Made by a program: the position numbers and the translations under genes | The notes under the pieces: model-generated | Database searches by the model: none | Told to the model about the DNA's origin: nothing | Seen by the model: only the letters and a program-made list of their open reading frames with translations | In this document: one piece after another, positions 1-12,399 of the stretch | How positions within the stretch are numbered: position 1 is the stretch's first letter | Layout: every line of letters starts with the position of its first letter | NCBI RefSeq assembly: GCF_905404315.1 | Contig: NC_066283.1 | Coordinates: 1,488,001-1,552,000 of the forward strand | Reading direction: 5' to 3' | Source: Leptidea sinapis | Taxonomy: Eukaryota; Arthropoda; Insecta; Lepidoptera; Pieridae | Length of the DNA: 64,000 bases

Positions 1-345
1 AATTTGCGAAACACGAGAATTACTGCCGACAAACTGCTGCGCAGTTTGGCAGAATAATATGTATACATCGTTTTATAATGTTGTATCAGAAATAAATGGT
101 TTATAGATGAAGGAAGCCGGATCTAGTGCGTAACCTAACATCGAAATAGTTCTGCAACTCCGGACCGTATTTTCACGGGTGCGGATCGGATTCGGATCGG
201 ACCTTGTGTGAAACCTCCCTAAGGCTGTATTTAGAGCTCGACCGAACGTCGGTCAAGCATAGCTATAACAATGAAAACATATTGTCGCGTTCAGTTCAGC
301 GCTAATAAATTGCTACGCGCGTAGAGCTACGTATCTGTCAGATCT
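1..345. repeat. Unclassified repeat-like DNA; a segment shared with 37494-37740
   Basis: Positions about 228-345 contain TTTAGAGCTCGACCGA and TTGCTACGCGCGTAG. Closely similar motifs lie at 37494-37630 (TTTAGTGCTCGACCGA and CTACGCGCGTAGCAATT, the latter in opposite orientation). This suggests two copies of one unclassified transposon family. I see no gene in 1-395. Confidence 0.45.
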
Positions 346-779
346 ATCAGGTTATTCAAGGCATTGTTCCCGCGAACAGAACATGCGGATGTCCCATGAC
401 ATCCCGTACCATGATAAGACTACGATTACATCATAACATACATTACATCATCATACATATCGCGGTAGAAATAATGATGTATATAATACGTAGACTAGCA
501 GGAGGAATAAATAATTTTAAGGATTTTTGCTTTGTTATGCCAAATAAGTATATACTATTATATAGACAAACAAACCATGTGAGAGAGATAAACATCTCAT
601 CAAAATTTGTCACAAATCAGCCCGGTAAGTTGCACATGGGCATCGACGAGGCCCCTAAGCGGCTTTCGCGGTCAAAACGGTTGAGTGTCACGTTGTTATT
701 TGTGTCCGCGATCCTTTTAAAAATGCCAGCGTATTGCGTGGTATATGGCTATTTGAACTCGGCTCCATCAAAAGTCATA

Positions 780-1120
780 ATCGTGCCGTAGTCCCAGCGA
801 CGTACGAGTATATCTCTATATACGTCTCTCGCTTTCACCACACCACCAAGGCCTCCGACATTGTTCAGTACTTGGTGGAGAAGACAAGGTTTCGGTTGGG
901 GGTCGAAAAGTTGGTGACGCGTTACGCTGTAGATTTTAACTCTTTTGTTGTTCGCGTCCCGACAGAACATATATCGACCTTCCTGGACGGGAATCTGTGG
1001 CCGAGGGGGGTCGTGTTCCGCAAGTATCGCGGACGTCGCCGACCGCCGGAAGTTACCGAACCTGCACCGCGAAAATGTGACGTAGATTTAAGTTATATAA
1101 ATATGTATGTTAGATTATAA
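780..1120 (+). pseudogene. C-terminal domain of a LINE ORF1-like protein, fragment
   Basis: The reading frame from about 780 gives YEYISIYVSRFHHTTKASDI, then a basic stretch, then FVVRVPTEHISTFLDGNLWP, and ends at a stop at 1118-1120. I recognise the pattern (Y-I-x-V-S-R, a mid-domain F-x-V-R-V-P-T-E, then W-P-x-G-V-x-x-R) from ORF1-type proteins of lepidopteran LINEs, which bind nucleic acid. The frame upstream (396-791) is a different frame, so the copy is broken or frameshifted near 780. A 3' untranslated end with AATAAA at 1151-1156 follows and fits the 3' end of an expressed element. Confidence 0.55.
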
Positions 1121-1438
1121 GGTATTTATTTTATGGGCCTTGTAGCCTGAAATAAAATGATTTATTATTGTTATTAAAACTCCAGTTTTCGTTTTTTATC
1201 TATAAAGTAGTATAGTATATAAGAATGATTTACTGTTATATTACTATTATAATTAGTAGGTATTCGAATTATAAGTCCTTGAGATCGATTATAATAAATT
1301 CGTGAACATAATTCACAATTTACACTAAGATTGCGGCTGCAATATTAACTATCAAGTTTTTTTTTATAAGTGTGGTTTAATTTTTTTCCAGGGTGCTGAA
1401 ATAGATAGTGATGTCAGAATGTAAATCCAAGTTGGTAG

Positions 1439-1780
1439 TTACATGAAATTGACAAATTTTGCATCATGGGTGTCGTTTTCATAGTTTTTGAGGATGTTGA
1501 AACTGATAATGCTTTCAAAATGTAAATCCGAGTTGGAGCTACATGAAATTATCAACTTTTTATCATGGGTGTTGTTTTCATTATTGACACTCCCGAAAAT
1601 CTCAAAAAAGTTACATCCGCCATCTTGGATCTTGAAATGGGTGTCATATTTGTCATTAACACTCCCGAAATTCTCGAAAATGACACCCAATTGATTTTAT
1701 TGTTATAGTCACATCCGCCATGTTGGATCTCAAAATCGATGTCATATTCGTTAATGACACTCACGAAAACAATAATTGCC
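1439..1780. repeat. Imperfect tandem repeat with 'catccgccatnttggat' units
   Basis: The motif CATCCGCCATNTTGGAT occurs about 98 bp apart (near 1614 and 1712). The motifs CATGGGTGTCGTTTTCAT and ACTCCCGAAAATCTC recur around it. Open frames on the minus strand here are only translations of the repeat (NFGSVN-like units), so I do not call a gene. Confidence 0.6.
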
Positions 1781-1789
1781 CCATCTAGA

Positions 1790-3010
1790 CATGTTCGTGG
1801 TATGACTGCAGGAAAGAGTTTCTTAAGACTGTGGTACAAGTAAAACTTCAACGGACAAAGTTTAAGAACACATATTTCAATGTTTCCCGTCAATATTTCA
1901 ACGAAAATTAAAAAAAAATCCAAATAAAATATTTCCAAGAAAAACATTCAATAAAATGTTTTTTTTTTTAATATTACATAACAGTCATCATGTAGACTAT
2001 AATATTGCATTATACACTGTATAGATATCATACATATACACTATACATAAAAATCTTACGTTTTTACTTTTTTACGCTTCGCAACGCCCCATAAGCAACT
2101 TCGTTCTAAAACTCCTTTTTTAGAGTCGGTTAGAAAAATAATTTGACAACCCTATTGCTTCAATGAAGTGTACGCACATGTAGGTAAGTATTTTATCAAC
2201 AAGGCTTAGTTTTCGTACTGATACATAATACATATGTCTACTGTAGCAGAGAGCTATTTGAAGTCTTATTGATTGCGTTTAAAACATGTATATAGCTACC
2301 ACATAGTTTGTTTATTGTAACTGACCGTCCACTTTAATACCCTGTACTGGCAAACGTTTAACATTAGAGGTAGTTACCCTTTTATTCCTTTGTGAGGTCG
2401 AGGGCAACCAACACTAGGTTGAAAGGGTACTGACTTACTTTTGTGTGTGTGTGATACACCTCTAGATTCGAATACCCGTAAGAAATTACAGTTTTATTCA
2501 CCCTTATTTAAAAAATAATTTCGCTAGTATTTCTGTTTGTGCAAATAAGAGAGAGAGAGAGAAATCGAGACAACGGCCTCTATCAGTGATATTTTGCATT
2601 AATTTAAAACATATGATGTCGTGATATATTTATGATATTAATAAGTTATAGAATGTAACGTGTAGTTATAGCTAGGTATTCAAATCCAAAATTAATTCGA
2701 TATATGTACCTATATTATAATATTCACCATGGCACATTAGTAATCAGTATATACTTACTATATTTTTTGCAAATCATATTTTCTTTTGATTAACGCGGGT
2801 GTTACACATTTAAATAAAACACATTTAAAGGATTAAATCGCGTGTGTATCTGTGTATTTATATTAGATTTTTGCGTAAAAGTAACATTTTTATTATAATT
2901 TTAGTTAACCCGACGTTTCAAAACCTTTCTAGATTTCCTTTTCAAGGAGACTGCGAAGAGAAAACGAGATCTTTATCTTATTTTATTTAAATCATATCCA
3001 AATATTATAA
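1790..3010. other. AT-rich DNA without a recognisable gene
   Basis: Contains a short (GA)n run near 2547-2563, a TG run near 2443, a small inverted repeat around 2376-2430 (TTACCCTTTT against GAAAGGGTAC), a TTTTTTAGAGTCGGTTA motif near 2120 that resembles the MITE end at 4053-4069, and a fragment near 2890-2960 (GTTAACCCGACGTTTC) of a kind common in Lepidoptera. Nothing else is supportable. Confidence 0.5.
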
Positions 3011-3372
3011 TCTATATATATAAAAATGAATTGCTGTTCGTTAGTCGCGCTAAAATTCCAGAACGGCTGGACCGATTTGGCTAATTTTGGTCTTGAATTA
3101 TTTGTGGAAGTCCAGAGAAGGTTTAAAAGGAATAAATATGAAAATTTTCGGAATTAAATAAAAATAACAATTTTGTTGTTCCTTTCATGTGTCCCCCGTA
3201 GTTCAGAAACCAAGTTGAAAGAATAGTTTAAAATGAATAACTAATTAGAATCTTTGTATCTTTCTAACTTTCTCAGGAGGTAAAAAACAAACTTATTTTT
3301 AGCTACCTTACTTGGTAGATTAACTACAGTTGTTAACTATGATGGCAATACAACGTTTGCTGGGTCAGCTAG
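3011..3372 (+). mobile_element. Non-autonomous Helitron, apparently complete
   Basis: The element starts with TC directly after a host A and ends with CTAG directly before a host T, the A|TC...CTAG|T layout of Helitrons. Just before the end is a short hairpin, GCTG-GGT-CAGC. The 5' end reads TCTATATATATAAAAATG and the 3' end contains GGCAATACAACGTTTGCTGG, shared with copies at 35939, 50615, 56224 and 62265. No RepHel coding sequence is present, so it would need a helper element. Confidence 0.8.
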
Positions 3373-3640
3373 TTAGAATTAAAAATATTGCACGGCCGTA
3401 CCATCTTTTCCTCGAAGCAGATATTGGCCATTTTGGACCCCTATATAACTTCATTGTGGATAACATTAGAAGCCTGACACATCAACTAAACAATCTAGTT
3501 TAATATAATATTAAGTATGTATTACTTGAGAGATACATTGTATTTTAATTTAAAAAAAAAATACATTGTGTCATGCGAGGGACAAGGGAATTTATTTATT
3601 TAAATTATAAAGTATTTTTAGAAATTTTAACAAAAAAAAC

Positions 3641-4069
3641 AACCGCCTTCAAAAACACTATTCCAAAACATTAGATAAAATGTGCACTAAAAAGTATAAA
3701 AATAATTGCGTATTTTTATACAATCTAATTAATTAATCTAATTCTAGTTACGATTATTGTAATTTTTGGAATCGGTGTCCTTCCGCCGTAACCCGCTCTC
3801 GCCTCTCGCCTCCTCACGACTCAAGCACATCTCACCTATAACTATGTATGTAGTAACAAACCTATCTTGGATGACACCGACTCCAAAAATTACAATAATC
3901 GTAACTAGAATAAGATTAATTAATTAGATTGTATAAAAATATCAAATTACAATGGGACCACTCGGGAAGCACCAGCTCAAAATCGGTTCAACCAGTCGAT
4001 AGTTTTGAGGTAACAAACATAAAAAAAACCGACGAATTGAGCACCTCCTCCTTTTTTTGAAGTCGGTTA
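3641..4069. mobile_element. MITE with a large internal foldback
   Basis: The outer ends are AACCGCCTTCAAAAA at 3641 and its near complement TTTTTTTGAAGTCGGTT at the far end. Inside, 3711-3780 and 3869-3941 are inverted copies of about 70 bp with few mismatches (left arm TATTTTTATACAATCTAATT). They flank a GC-richer loop containing CTCGCCTCTCGCCTCC. A partial copy of the loop lies at 61785-61902. No coding potential. Confidence 0.72.
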
Positions 4070-4074
4070 AAAAT

Positions 4075-4555
4075 TTATATGGTTAGCTAATTATGTAGTA
4101 ACTAATTAAGACAGAACGACCCGTAGGAACTAAATAAATTGACCGACTTGGATTACATGGATCTCACAACTTTAACGGTAGAAGAACTGTAGAAGAAGTT
4201 ATGTTTTTGATAGCATTGTCTCTTCCATAAACAAAATGGTACTGTGAGTCGTGGGCTATTTATAGTGATATATAGCGATGCTTATAAAGAATATTTATAT
4301 ATCTTAGTTTTTTTATTTAAAATAATTGAAGTAATGAGCAGAAAGCCTCTCAGCAATGCCTATTAAGAATGTTTGGGTTAAGAAGTATTTTTTTAATTTT
4401 TATATTTTAATTGAGTCAAGTATACCACATATTTAATAATTTATGTTGTAACTTTATGAAGTCTGAGAGACCGAGTTCTGTTTTGCCTTTTTTAGGTTAA
4501 ATCGTGTTTTTTGGAAATTATATTGAGATATATTATATTACATACTGATGAAACA
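4075..4555. other. Unassigned AT-rich DNA
   Basis: I see no open frame of note and no repeat that I recognise. Confidence 0.4.
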
Positions 4556-4559
4556 TGAA

Positions 4560-5305
4560 TTAGTGACCACCGCCGCCTACATACTCTTGCACCAGACCAG
4601 AGATGATAGCAAAACTCCATATGTGGCCGGACCTGCGCTTTGTAGACCGCTAGAATGTGGGCTGGCTTGAAGTATTGCCGTGCTCTATTAATGACGCCCA
4701 GCTTCTTCCAATTTGGTATTGCAATCCAGGTGACTGCGCCCAGTGAGGAACCTGGAGTTCCACTGGCATAAGCCCTCGGGATGCTTAAATGATGGAAGTT
4801 CTGAGAGCAACGCTTTGTGCCATACACGATCAAAGGCCTTCGCTATATCCAGGCTAATTGCCAGGCTTTCTCCCTTGCTTTCGATTGCCGCCGTCCATCT
4901 AAGTGTTAGATATACCAGAAGATCGCCGGCCGACCGACCATCGTACTGTCAGTCGTTGTGCAACTGTCGACCCTCTAGGTATATCATTTGGAGAGTGGGG
5001 AGGTAATAGTTGTAGGCCTGTAGTTTGCCGGATCCAAACTATGTCCCTTTTTGGTTCGGATGAACAAAGGCTGACTTCTATGACCAGGGATTACGCCTTT
5101 TGAGTATGAGTGCCGGAATACACCCTTACTGCACACATTCTAAGCACGAGTCCAACGAAAACAGAGCTCGCCGATCAGTTTTCTGTCTGACCCGTATTCA
5201 GGCATCGAGCTCACGAGAACACCGCGGGTGTTCGACGGTGTTTTTCCGTTGTCGTCAAGAGTGGAGTTGGAGGCAAAAAGAGTGCATAGAAGATCGGCTA
5301 TTTTT
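4560..5305 (-). pseudogene. Degenerate LINE reverse transcriptase (minus strand)
   Basis: Read from 5305 downward, fragments of a non-LTR reverse transcriptase appear in order. The pre-RT piece is LLCTLFASNSTLDDNGKTPS. The palm motif A region is LDIAKAFDRVWHKALLSELP (near 4860). The post-RT region is RARQYFKPAHILAVYKAQVR (near 4680), ending FCYHLWSGA. Frameshifts, stops and internal deletions separate them, and the end joins directly to the family's 3' tail (GTGACCACCGCCGCC) at about 4562. The same LINE family supplies the tails at 25785, 36753, 51312, 57398, 58885 and 62975. Confidence 0.75.
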
Positions 5306-5309
5306 ATAA

Positions 5310-8300
5310 AGGGTCAAATATAGTAATATAGTAGGGTCAATATGAGTCCGAAAACACAAAAGTAGGTGGCGGGCGAGGATGAAACCGGGGTCAACAGTTC
5401 TACCTACTGCGCCATGGACACATAACTGCTAGGTGACCACCCCCGTCCCTCGCCCATCACTTTATTAATTCCTCCACAAATGCTGTTTATTTCGTCTATA
5501 TTTTTATGGTCAACACAAAGCAGCACAATATTGTTAATAATGGGACCAATCTAGAAATTTCGCTCTTTCGTATTGCTTTCAAATGAAAAATCCTGAATCA
5601 AGAGATGAAAATACACACGGCCCAAGAAATCCTCCTAGTCCTCAGAGACCACAGTTAATAGGAGATAACAAAATTTTAGTAACAATCATTAAATAATAAA
5701 TGGATTATTCACGGGATAGCATTTGTTATTCCACGTGGCGATATGAAGATCTGAATCCTATCATCCCTGACCCCTCCCCCCGCCACACCGACAGACAAAT
5801 CAATACAACACAGAGGATAGAATATTACAAACATCAGACAGACTTTAAAATTACACAGATTATGTAATTTTATCCATTTTAAAACCAAAAGTAATCTTAT
5901 AGAAATAATGATTGTATACAAAAATAGGTTTTGTATTCAGAAGAGGTTTTGTAAGTCGTAGTAATCTCCTATTTTAGAGGTTTAAAGTTATATAAATTAA
6001 ATTGAACGAATTTGTATCGAGCCTAAACTTAAACTAAACTATACCAAATCAAAAAAAAAACATCAAATATACCATAAACTATACATAAACCTAAGCCTAA
6101 GAATGTATATAGTCATAACGAGTCTTATTTTATCATGATTTAAAATAATGAGACATTGAATAAGGTGTTAATTTTTATGAAGTAGTGTAATGAACTCATA
6201 AATACCTTTTTAAAAAATTTACAGTAATTAACTATGTAAAAAATTAATATTTTATTAAATTAATTTTTTCGCGTGCCATAAAATTCTTTCATAATGACAT
6301 TGAAATGCATGTGTTGTTTCTTCAAAAAAAGTGTTTACCCAAATAGTTAACATAAGCCTAGTATACTAAAATATATTTTAAATAAATACTTATTTAATTT
6401 AAAAAATTGCACTTGAATGAGAATATAGGTAACTACTAAGAATCAAAATCACGTTAAATAATTATTTCGCCTACCTTCTCCGATATTCACAAATGAAATT
6501 CGTAGTTCGTTCTATTTAAACGCATATCACTGGCCATTCACAAATATTTAATTCGCGGGTAGAGATTTTGCGAAACTTCGATCGTGGGGAATGCCATCTG
6601 CATTGGGCGCCTCGTTTATACTGATGAGTTTTCTGCAGATGTAGGGATGTTACGCTATCGATAATTTTATCGATTGAAATAATTTGTACTTTCTGCATAA
6701 ACATATTATGTACAAAAATAAGTACTAAAGTTATAAAACAATTACATAAATGAATGAAATTGTTATTTCAAGAGATACTTAGAGAACAATTAGACTGTAT
6801 TAAAATATTCATATAATAAGCGATTCACGGATATCCAGGCCGAAATAATATTATTTAAATTCAAATTATTGTTAAAACTAATATAAATGAACTTACCTAA
6901 TAAAATAATCTAACATGTTATAGCATTATTTTAGTTAACGTTATTCTCGGTAGTAAGTTTAAATATAAATAGATCTAGCAGAATGTTATGCCCTTGATAT
7001 TAACTACAGCAGTTTCGTAAATATTTGAATTTATAGATAGTTTGCTTTCTTAATAAACTCATCAATTATACTCGTGTTGATAATCGTGGAATAATAAAGA
7101 GATAAGATAATTAAAAACTTTAAGAGTAATTGTAGATATGGTTTCACGGTGATTTGAAAAACTTATTTAAACTTTAATTAAATAACTCGATTGGTCCATA
7201 AATATGAGTCGGGTATAAGAGTACTACTAATATGTATTATGCTAATTTACAAAATAATGTAAAGGGTATTACTATCCAATCATTTTAAAATACTTGATAT
7301 AATTTGCTAAGAGCAAATTTATTATATTGACGAATTATTGATTCGAATGCTATGATTAAAATGACTCCGTAAACGCAGGCACATCTCTTCTTAATAGCTA
7401 TTTATTTTGTGTACGTATGTATGATTATCAAATCGATTATTCGATTAATTACGTTAAATTAGCAATAGTACCAACCTTAGTTGTTAATAAGCCATTGTTA
7501 CTGAATAGTATTGTATTTGAAAATTAACACTGTTTATTTTATCAACATGCCGTAAGAATGCGTAAAGCAGACATTTTTGAGCTGTAGACCGATACAAAAG
7601 AATGATATTTTGCATTATTTTTAAAGTAATAAGCCCATAGTCATCATTATTAAGTCATAATAAAAATTGCATCTGTTGTGAAACGTGAAACTCTGTATAT
7701 GAAATCATATTATTATAATTGCAGGTATAGCAGCAAATATGTACCTACATATACAAAGAATACATAAAGGTAATAGCAAAATACGTGTTTAATGAATTTT
7801 ATTTATTGTAATATCGTACTCATTTAATGTAACCATGATATAATATTATGTAAATAGTATTTCATTAAATATATAGTATTATAATTAATCAGAGAAATAT
7901 TAACAACACAAATACACACAACACGATAATGTGAATAAAAATATCAAGGGGTCTATAAGGGGTAGTTTTGGAACATCACTATTATAGTTGCGCCATGACC
8001 TAACCAACATTCACGCGTGCGCGAAAGTCTACCATTTTGAAAATGTTCGGTAATTTCCGGTAAACATCGTATATCCATAAGATAGAAAATATTGTGTATT
8101 TAAAAACGCAATATACTTAAGCAAAGTTATAGTAGAAATTGTTCATTTACTATTAATAAAATTATAATAATATGATTGCGTGACTTTTGATTTGCATGCA
8201 GAGAAGTAAGAGCCCTGAATGAATGAATTGAAAAGTGTAGTCCATGCTGTGTGGGCGACCCGACGGGCGTTTACGTCTAGGTATCAACGAGAGTGCTAGG

Positions 8301-8610
8301 TTGGCCTGTTATTGATTTTTACTATTACACAACATTATTGAAATCTTTCCTGTTTTAGATTGAACTTGTTTTAACGGGTTGCCGTTAAGCATTATCATTA
8401 TATGCATTAAGTAGTTTTAATTTCAAATAATTTTAGGTACATAAATATAACCGTGTTCTTTTGTAACAAAATTTTATTTTTCTAATAACTAAAATCATAG
8501 GTCTCTGTAGGGCGGTAGGTACCTATTTAAAGGTGCGATCCAAACATAATATCACCTCAGCACGTTGCTTGCTTGATGACACCCGTCAAGTACGTCATTA
8601 ATAATAATTA
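5310..8610. other. Long AT-rich stretch, no gene supported
   Basis: Short open frames occur (for example 5709-5921 and 6516-6704), but none shows a domain, codon bias or splice context. A pyrimidine-rich patch lies near 5765. I recognise no repeat. Confidence 0.5.
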
Positions 8611-8615
8611 TTTTT

Positions 8616-8700
8616 TTATGGAAGAGATGGACATTCGATCATACATACGGGTCACCTTATGTTTTGTGATCGCCGCAGCCTATATATACTCTTTGTAACA
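8616..8700 (-). repeat. Diverged LINE 3' tail fragment
   Basis: TTTTTTATGGAAGAGATGGA followed by ACGGGTCACCT and GTGATCGCCGCAGCC matches the tail of the LINE at 36753-37030 in reverse orientation, but is shorter and more diverged. Confidence 0.55.
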
Positions 8701-8794
8701 CGATAATAAGATAGCGATAGTACATAAATTGACAATTTACATACCCTATACTACGATGTTAGACAATGTTATAATTATAACTTTAGACTTAAAA

Positions 8795-8930
8795 ATAAAG
8801 CATTCATGATTCAGAAACAAACATTAATATTCATCATACAAATCTTTGCGCACACTGACTGGATTTGAACCTGGGACTTTTAGCTCGGTCTGTGGTAAGT
8901 AAACCACTGGCGTCCGTGGTCATCATAAGC
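8795..8930 (-). mobile_element. tRNA-derived SINE fragment
   Basis: A box-B-like GGATTTGAACC sits at 8861-8871 (minus GGTTCAAATCC), followed on the minus strand by the body AAGATTTGTATGATGAATAT. This is the same SINE family as 14381-14630 and 41225-41625. The head is diverged. Confidence 0.62.
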
Positions 8931-9287
8931 TATATGCCATAGATCAACCCGCGGCCCGTAATATATAAGAAACCCTTTGAAAAATAGTGACACATACGAG
9001 TACATACAACCCAATTAACAGTTACGACAAACTACGGGCTTTTGCCTGATAAATCATTAGGACAAACAAGTATACTAATAAATTATTAATTAACGATCAA
9101 TATTGCAATTGCATATCTATTGCATTTTATTCCGCACCAAGGCCTTATTCATAGAGAAATACAAAGTAAGATGGGGACAAAGGTCTGGATGCAAATCTAT
9201 ACAATGTAGTTCAAAATATATCTATTAATTTCTCATACTCGGAAAGTAATGTTGTTTTGATCTGATTATTGGGTGGAAAATGCTGCT

Positions 9288-9536
9288 TCATTCCGACATA
9301 TATATTAGGCGGTTAACAGTAGCCACATTATTTTCGTTGACGGCAGTTGAAGGCCGTCCTTCTCGAAATTCGTCATGTAAAGAAACCCGACCTCTCTCAA
9401 ACTCAGCAAATCATCGACTCACGGTGCTCAAGCAAGGTGCTTCTTTCCCAAAAGCATTTTGAAGACGAGCGGCACAGTCTTGCGGAGAGAGAACTTTTAA
9501 AATCATCGCTCTAAAATCTTTTCGACTTAATTCCAT
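9288..9536 (-). pseudogene. mariner transposase N-terminal fragment
   Basis: From an ATG at 9536 the minus strand reads MELSRKDFRAMILKVLSPQD, continuing through CAARLQNAFGKEAPCLSTVS and FAEFERGRVSLHDEFREGRP to a stop at 9288-9290. This is the start of a mariner (Tc1/mariner) transposase: the paired helix-turn-helix DNA-binding region ending near the G-R-P-S motif. A TGA replaces an expected tryptophan after TVSR. The catalytic DD34D part is absent, as the usual protein is about 345 residues. It is inactive and looks 3'-truncated. Confidence 0.75.
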
Positions 9537-9599
9537 TTTCGTTGCGTACGTAGAACTTTAATGTGTGATAAAAACAATTGACAAATGATTTCCGGCCAA

Positions 9600-10010
9600 T
9601 TGTTTTTTTTATAAATAAAAAGGTTGCAACGTTTCAAAAAATACTTATAACATTAGTTTTAGTTTAAAAAAGTTTAAAAACTTTTAGTGTGCCCCATGTA
9701 TCGTACATTAAAATGTATTATTTAATAGTCTGAGGGCGGTCACTCCATTCCTAGTCTGTGGTATCATCTTTCTAATGTCTAGTAGTGTGTAAACATTTTT
9801 GTGTCGGTTTTGTGGTTCAGTTATGGGCGCCATAGTTTTATGTGAATTCACTTAGATAATGAAACTTAACATCTACTCTTACTTTTAGTGTAGTGGCGAT
9901 GTAGTGGTAAATGGTAAAATGTATAACTTATGTATGTCTAGGTTTAGAAGTAACCTCTATTACACTTATATCCCTGATCTGTTTTTGTCGGTTGTCTAAC
10001 AGCAAGAGAC
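9600..10010. other. Unassigned
   Basis: No gene or recognisable repeat. A PIF-like MITE begins just after it. Confidence 0.35.
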
Positions 10011-10015
10011 TGTAA

Positions 10016-10282
10016 CGGCTGTTCCCAATATTCAGTCTATCTCCTACTTGAGATAAAAATCGTAAATATCGTTGACTTTTCTGTCCTAATAAACGTATCG
10101 ACGGTATCTCACCTTATCCGTTACACGCTGTCTGTCAATGGGACAACGTATAGCTTGCCAGCGATAGAAGTTTGTATTGAAATTGCAATTCACGCGTCTC
10201 AATATAAGGCGATAAGAATGACTGACAGTGGAAGGTAGTAATAATTTATCTCTATCTGTAGATAGTATATTGGGAACAGCCG
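10016..10282. mobile_element. PIF/Harbinger-like MITE with TAA target duplication
   Basis: The terminal inverted repeats are CGGCTGTTCCCAATAT and ATATTGGGAACAGCCG. They are flanked by TAA at 10013-10015 and 10283-10285. The interior contains CAATTCACGCGT and GATAAGAATGACT, shared with copies at 56889-57199 and 60072-60384 and a fragment at 11366-11443. The 3-bp TAA duplication points to the PIF/Harbinger superfamily, by inference. Confidence 0.8.
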
Positions 10283-10437
10283 TAAATGGACGTATAAATT
10301 ATCTAAGCATTTAACATCCATAAGTGTCATTTATTTAACCTAAATAATTTATATGATTTTTGTCTCAGAGTGACGAGCGCAATGATGCCGCTTATAATTT
10401 AGGATGGACACTACCCTTAACTTATAATTCAAATTCA

Positions 10438-10575
10438 AATTCAAAAACACTTTATTCATGTAGGTCACGGAAATGACACTTACAAATATCAAAAAAAAAT
10501 TGTTTATTATTGAATTTACCGCTACTTCGTAAAGGGTTGAGCCAGTGAGGAGAAGTAGCAAGAAACTCATTACCA
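10438..10575 (-). mobile_element. 5'-truncated LINE 3' tail, (TTTGAA)n end
   Basis: On the minus strand it reads GAGTTTCTTGCTACTTCTCC, then CTTTACGAAGTAGCGGTAAA, and ends in AATAAA plus a TTTGAATTTGAA repeat. The same sequence is at 41391-41527 in plus orientation. Confidence 0.7.
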
Positions 10576-10599
10576 CTCTTTTAAGTCAAGATGTACATT

Positions 10600-11360
10600 T
10601 TAATTGTATTACAAATCATTTCAATTACAATATATGCAAAGTGACGCAACAAAAATACTCAAATGTCTAAAACTGAAAGGCTTACACGCGTAAGTCAAAA
10701 AAAGAAAAAGAAGTAAATTAATACTTATATACACAAGAGTTATTGAGTATAGTAGACGCATCAATCCACACATACCGTAAATAAATAAAGGCATTATGTG
10801 AGCATTTCATAAAATAAAATATATAATAATTTTAACTTTAAAGGAAATAATAATAATAAAAACACATCAAGCAGACCTCCCAGTAAAAAGACCATTCAGC
10901 CACCACGAGTAGCACCCGTTCACGTGCATGATGCATGGATCAGCCATCGGTGCCCTTGAGCATATTTTAGGGAAGGGAACGACCCGCCCCACGTCGCCGC
11001 CACAAGCAGAGGCATTTAAGCGAGCATGACGATGCCTGTCACGAGAAATCTACCGAATAACAAAACAAAGTTCATCTACATATATTTTTGTAATAAAAAA
11101 AAAACAAATTTCCCAATGTGATGAACAGTCATCACTGCCCACAAGGTACTCATTAGACATTTAAACAATAGAAGTCCTTGCAAAGGTCGATCTTAAGTGG
11201 GATTAATTAACTTTGTAGACTATTTTTCTGACTATGACTAAATATCAGGTATCTATACTGTTTATAGAACTCCCATCTTACGCTAGTCTGGCGGCAAAAT
11301 TGAGGCTTGAACAACTTGTACTTTTAATTGCTTTATCTCTGCTTTATCACTGTTTACTGC
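10600..11360. other. Unassigned
   Basis: No coding or repeat signal that I can support. There is a GC-richer patch around 10915-11020. Confidence 0.35.
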
Positions 11361-11365
11361 TTACG

Positions 11366-11443
11366 GCCGTTCCGTTCAGTCTATCTCTTACGTGAGATAA
11401 AAATCGTAACTATCGTTGACTTTTCTGTCCCAATAAACTTATC
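11366..11443. repeat. Truncated PIF-like MITE
   Basis: CGGCCGTTCCGTTCAGTCTA through CCCAATAAACTTATCGA matches the left part of the MITE family at 10016 and 60072. The right end is missing. Confidence 0.65.
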
Positions 11444-11489
11444 GAATAATCCAACAAAATCAAATTAACTATGTTTTATTTTAAGACTT

Positions 11490-11642
11490 CAAGAAAAAAA
11501 CATACTCCCACCTTAAAGGCCGGCAACGCATATCTTGACACACCTGTTGTTGCGGACACCGTTGTCCATGGGCGGTTGCCTCACCTCTCCCCATCCCGTG
11601 AGCCTCTTGCCCGTTTGCCCCTTCTCACATATATAAAAAAAA
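11490..11642 (+). repeat. Retroposon 3' tail with A-rich end
   Basis: ACCTTAAAGGCCGGCAACGC through GTTTGCCCCTTCTCACATAT and an A run resembles the LINE tails at 57398 and 58885, but from a distinct subfamily. Confidence 0.55.
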
Positions 11643-12399
11643 GACTACAACTAATGGGGGATAATAATACATAATTGATAGTCTTATCTTCACCTCAGCT
11701 GAAAGCGAAATTTTGGCGCGACCAAGACGTTGTAGAGTTTCTTATGAGATCAGGGTCCTTAGAAATATACCAGTTAATAGCAAGCGAATGAAGACTTTCA
11801 AAAATTTTATTCATTAATTTTAACGTCATTGAGTCCCATAAGTACTTTCTGTAATGCTAACACATTCATTCGTGTCTCTTTTTCAGACTCGAGCCTACAT
11901 TTTCTTTCAAAACGCATAGGTGGTAGAGTTTTCTCTAGAAATTATAATAATTTGAATTTAGAATCATCGATAAAAATTAATGGAAACGCTTAGTACCTAA
12001 GTTTATATGTTGCAAAGAAATTTATATACGAGAAAGTATTTACGTATTTTATTACGTACGTAATTACGTATGTGGCTGGAAAAGATAAAATTTATCTAAA
12101 TTTATTTATTTATTTTTATTTATCATTGTCATTTAATGACAATCTGTTGCTAATATGTTCCCTAGTTGTTTTTACATTTGGATTTACAATATTTTGACAG
12201 AATGCAAATCAGGCCTAATCTCTTTAAAGACTTCTAAAGGCTTTTTGCGTTCAGTTAGTAAAATTAAATAAATAAATAAAAAATAAAAAATTATACCCCT
12301 CAGCGCGCTCAGAAAACTCTGTAGTCTGTGAGACTTATGCGGGTCTTGTCTCTATATTTGGATGTCGAGATAATATTATGTTTGCCGATAAATATAATA

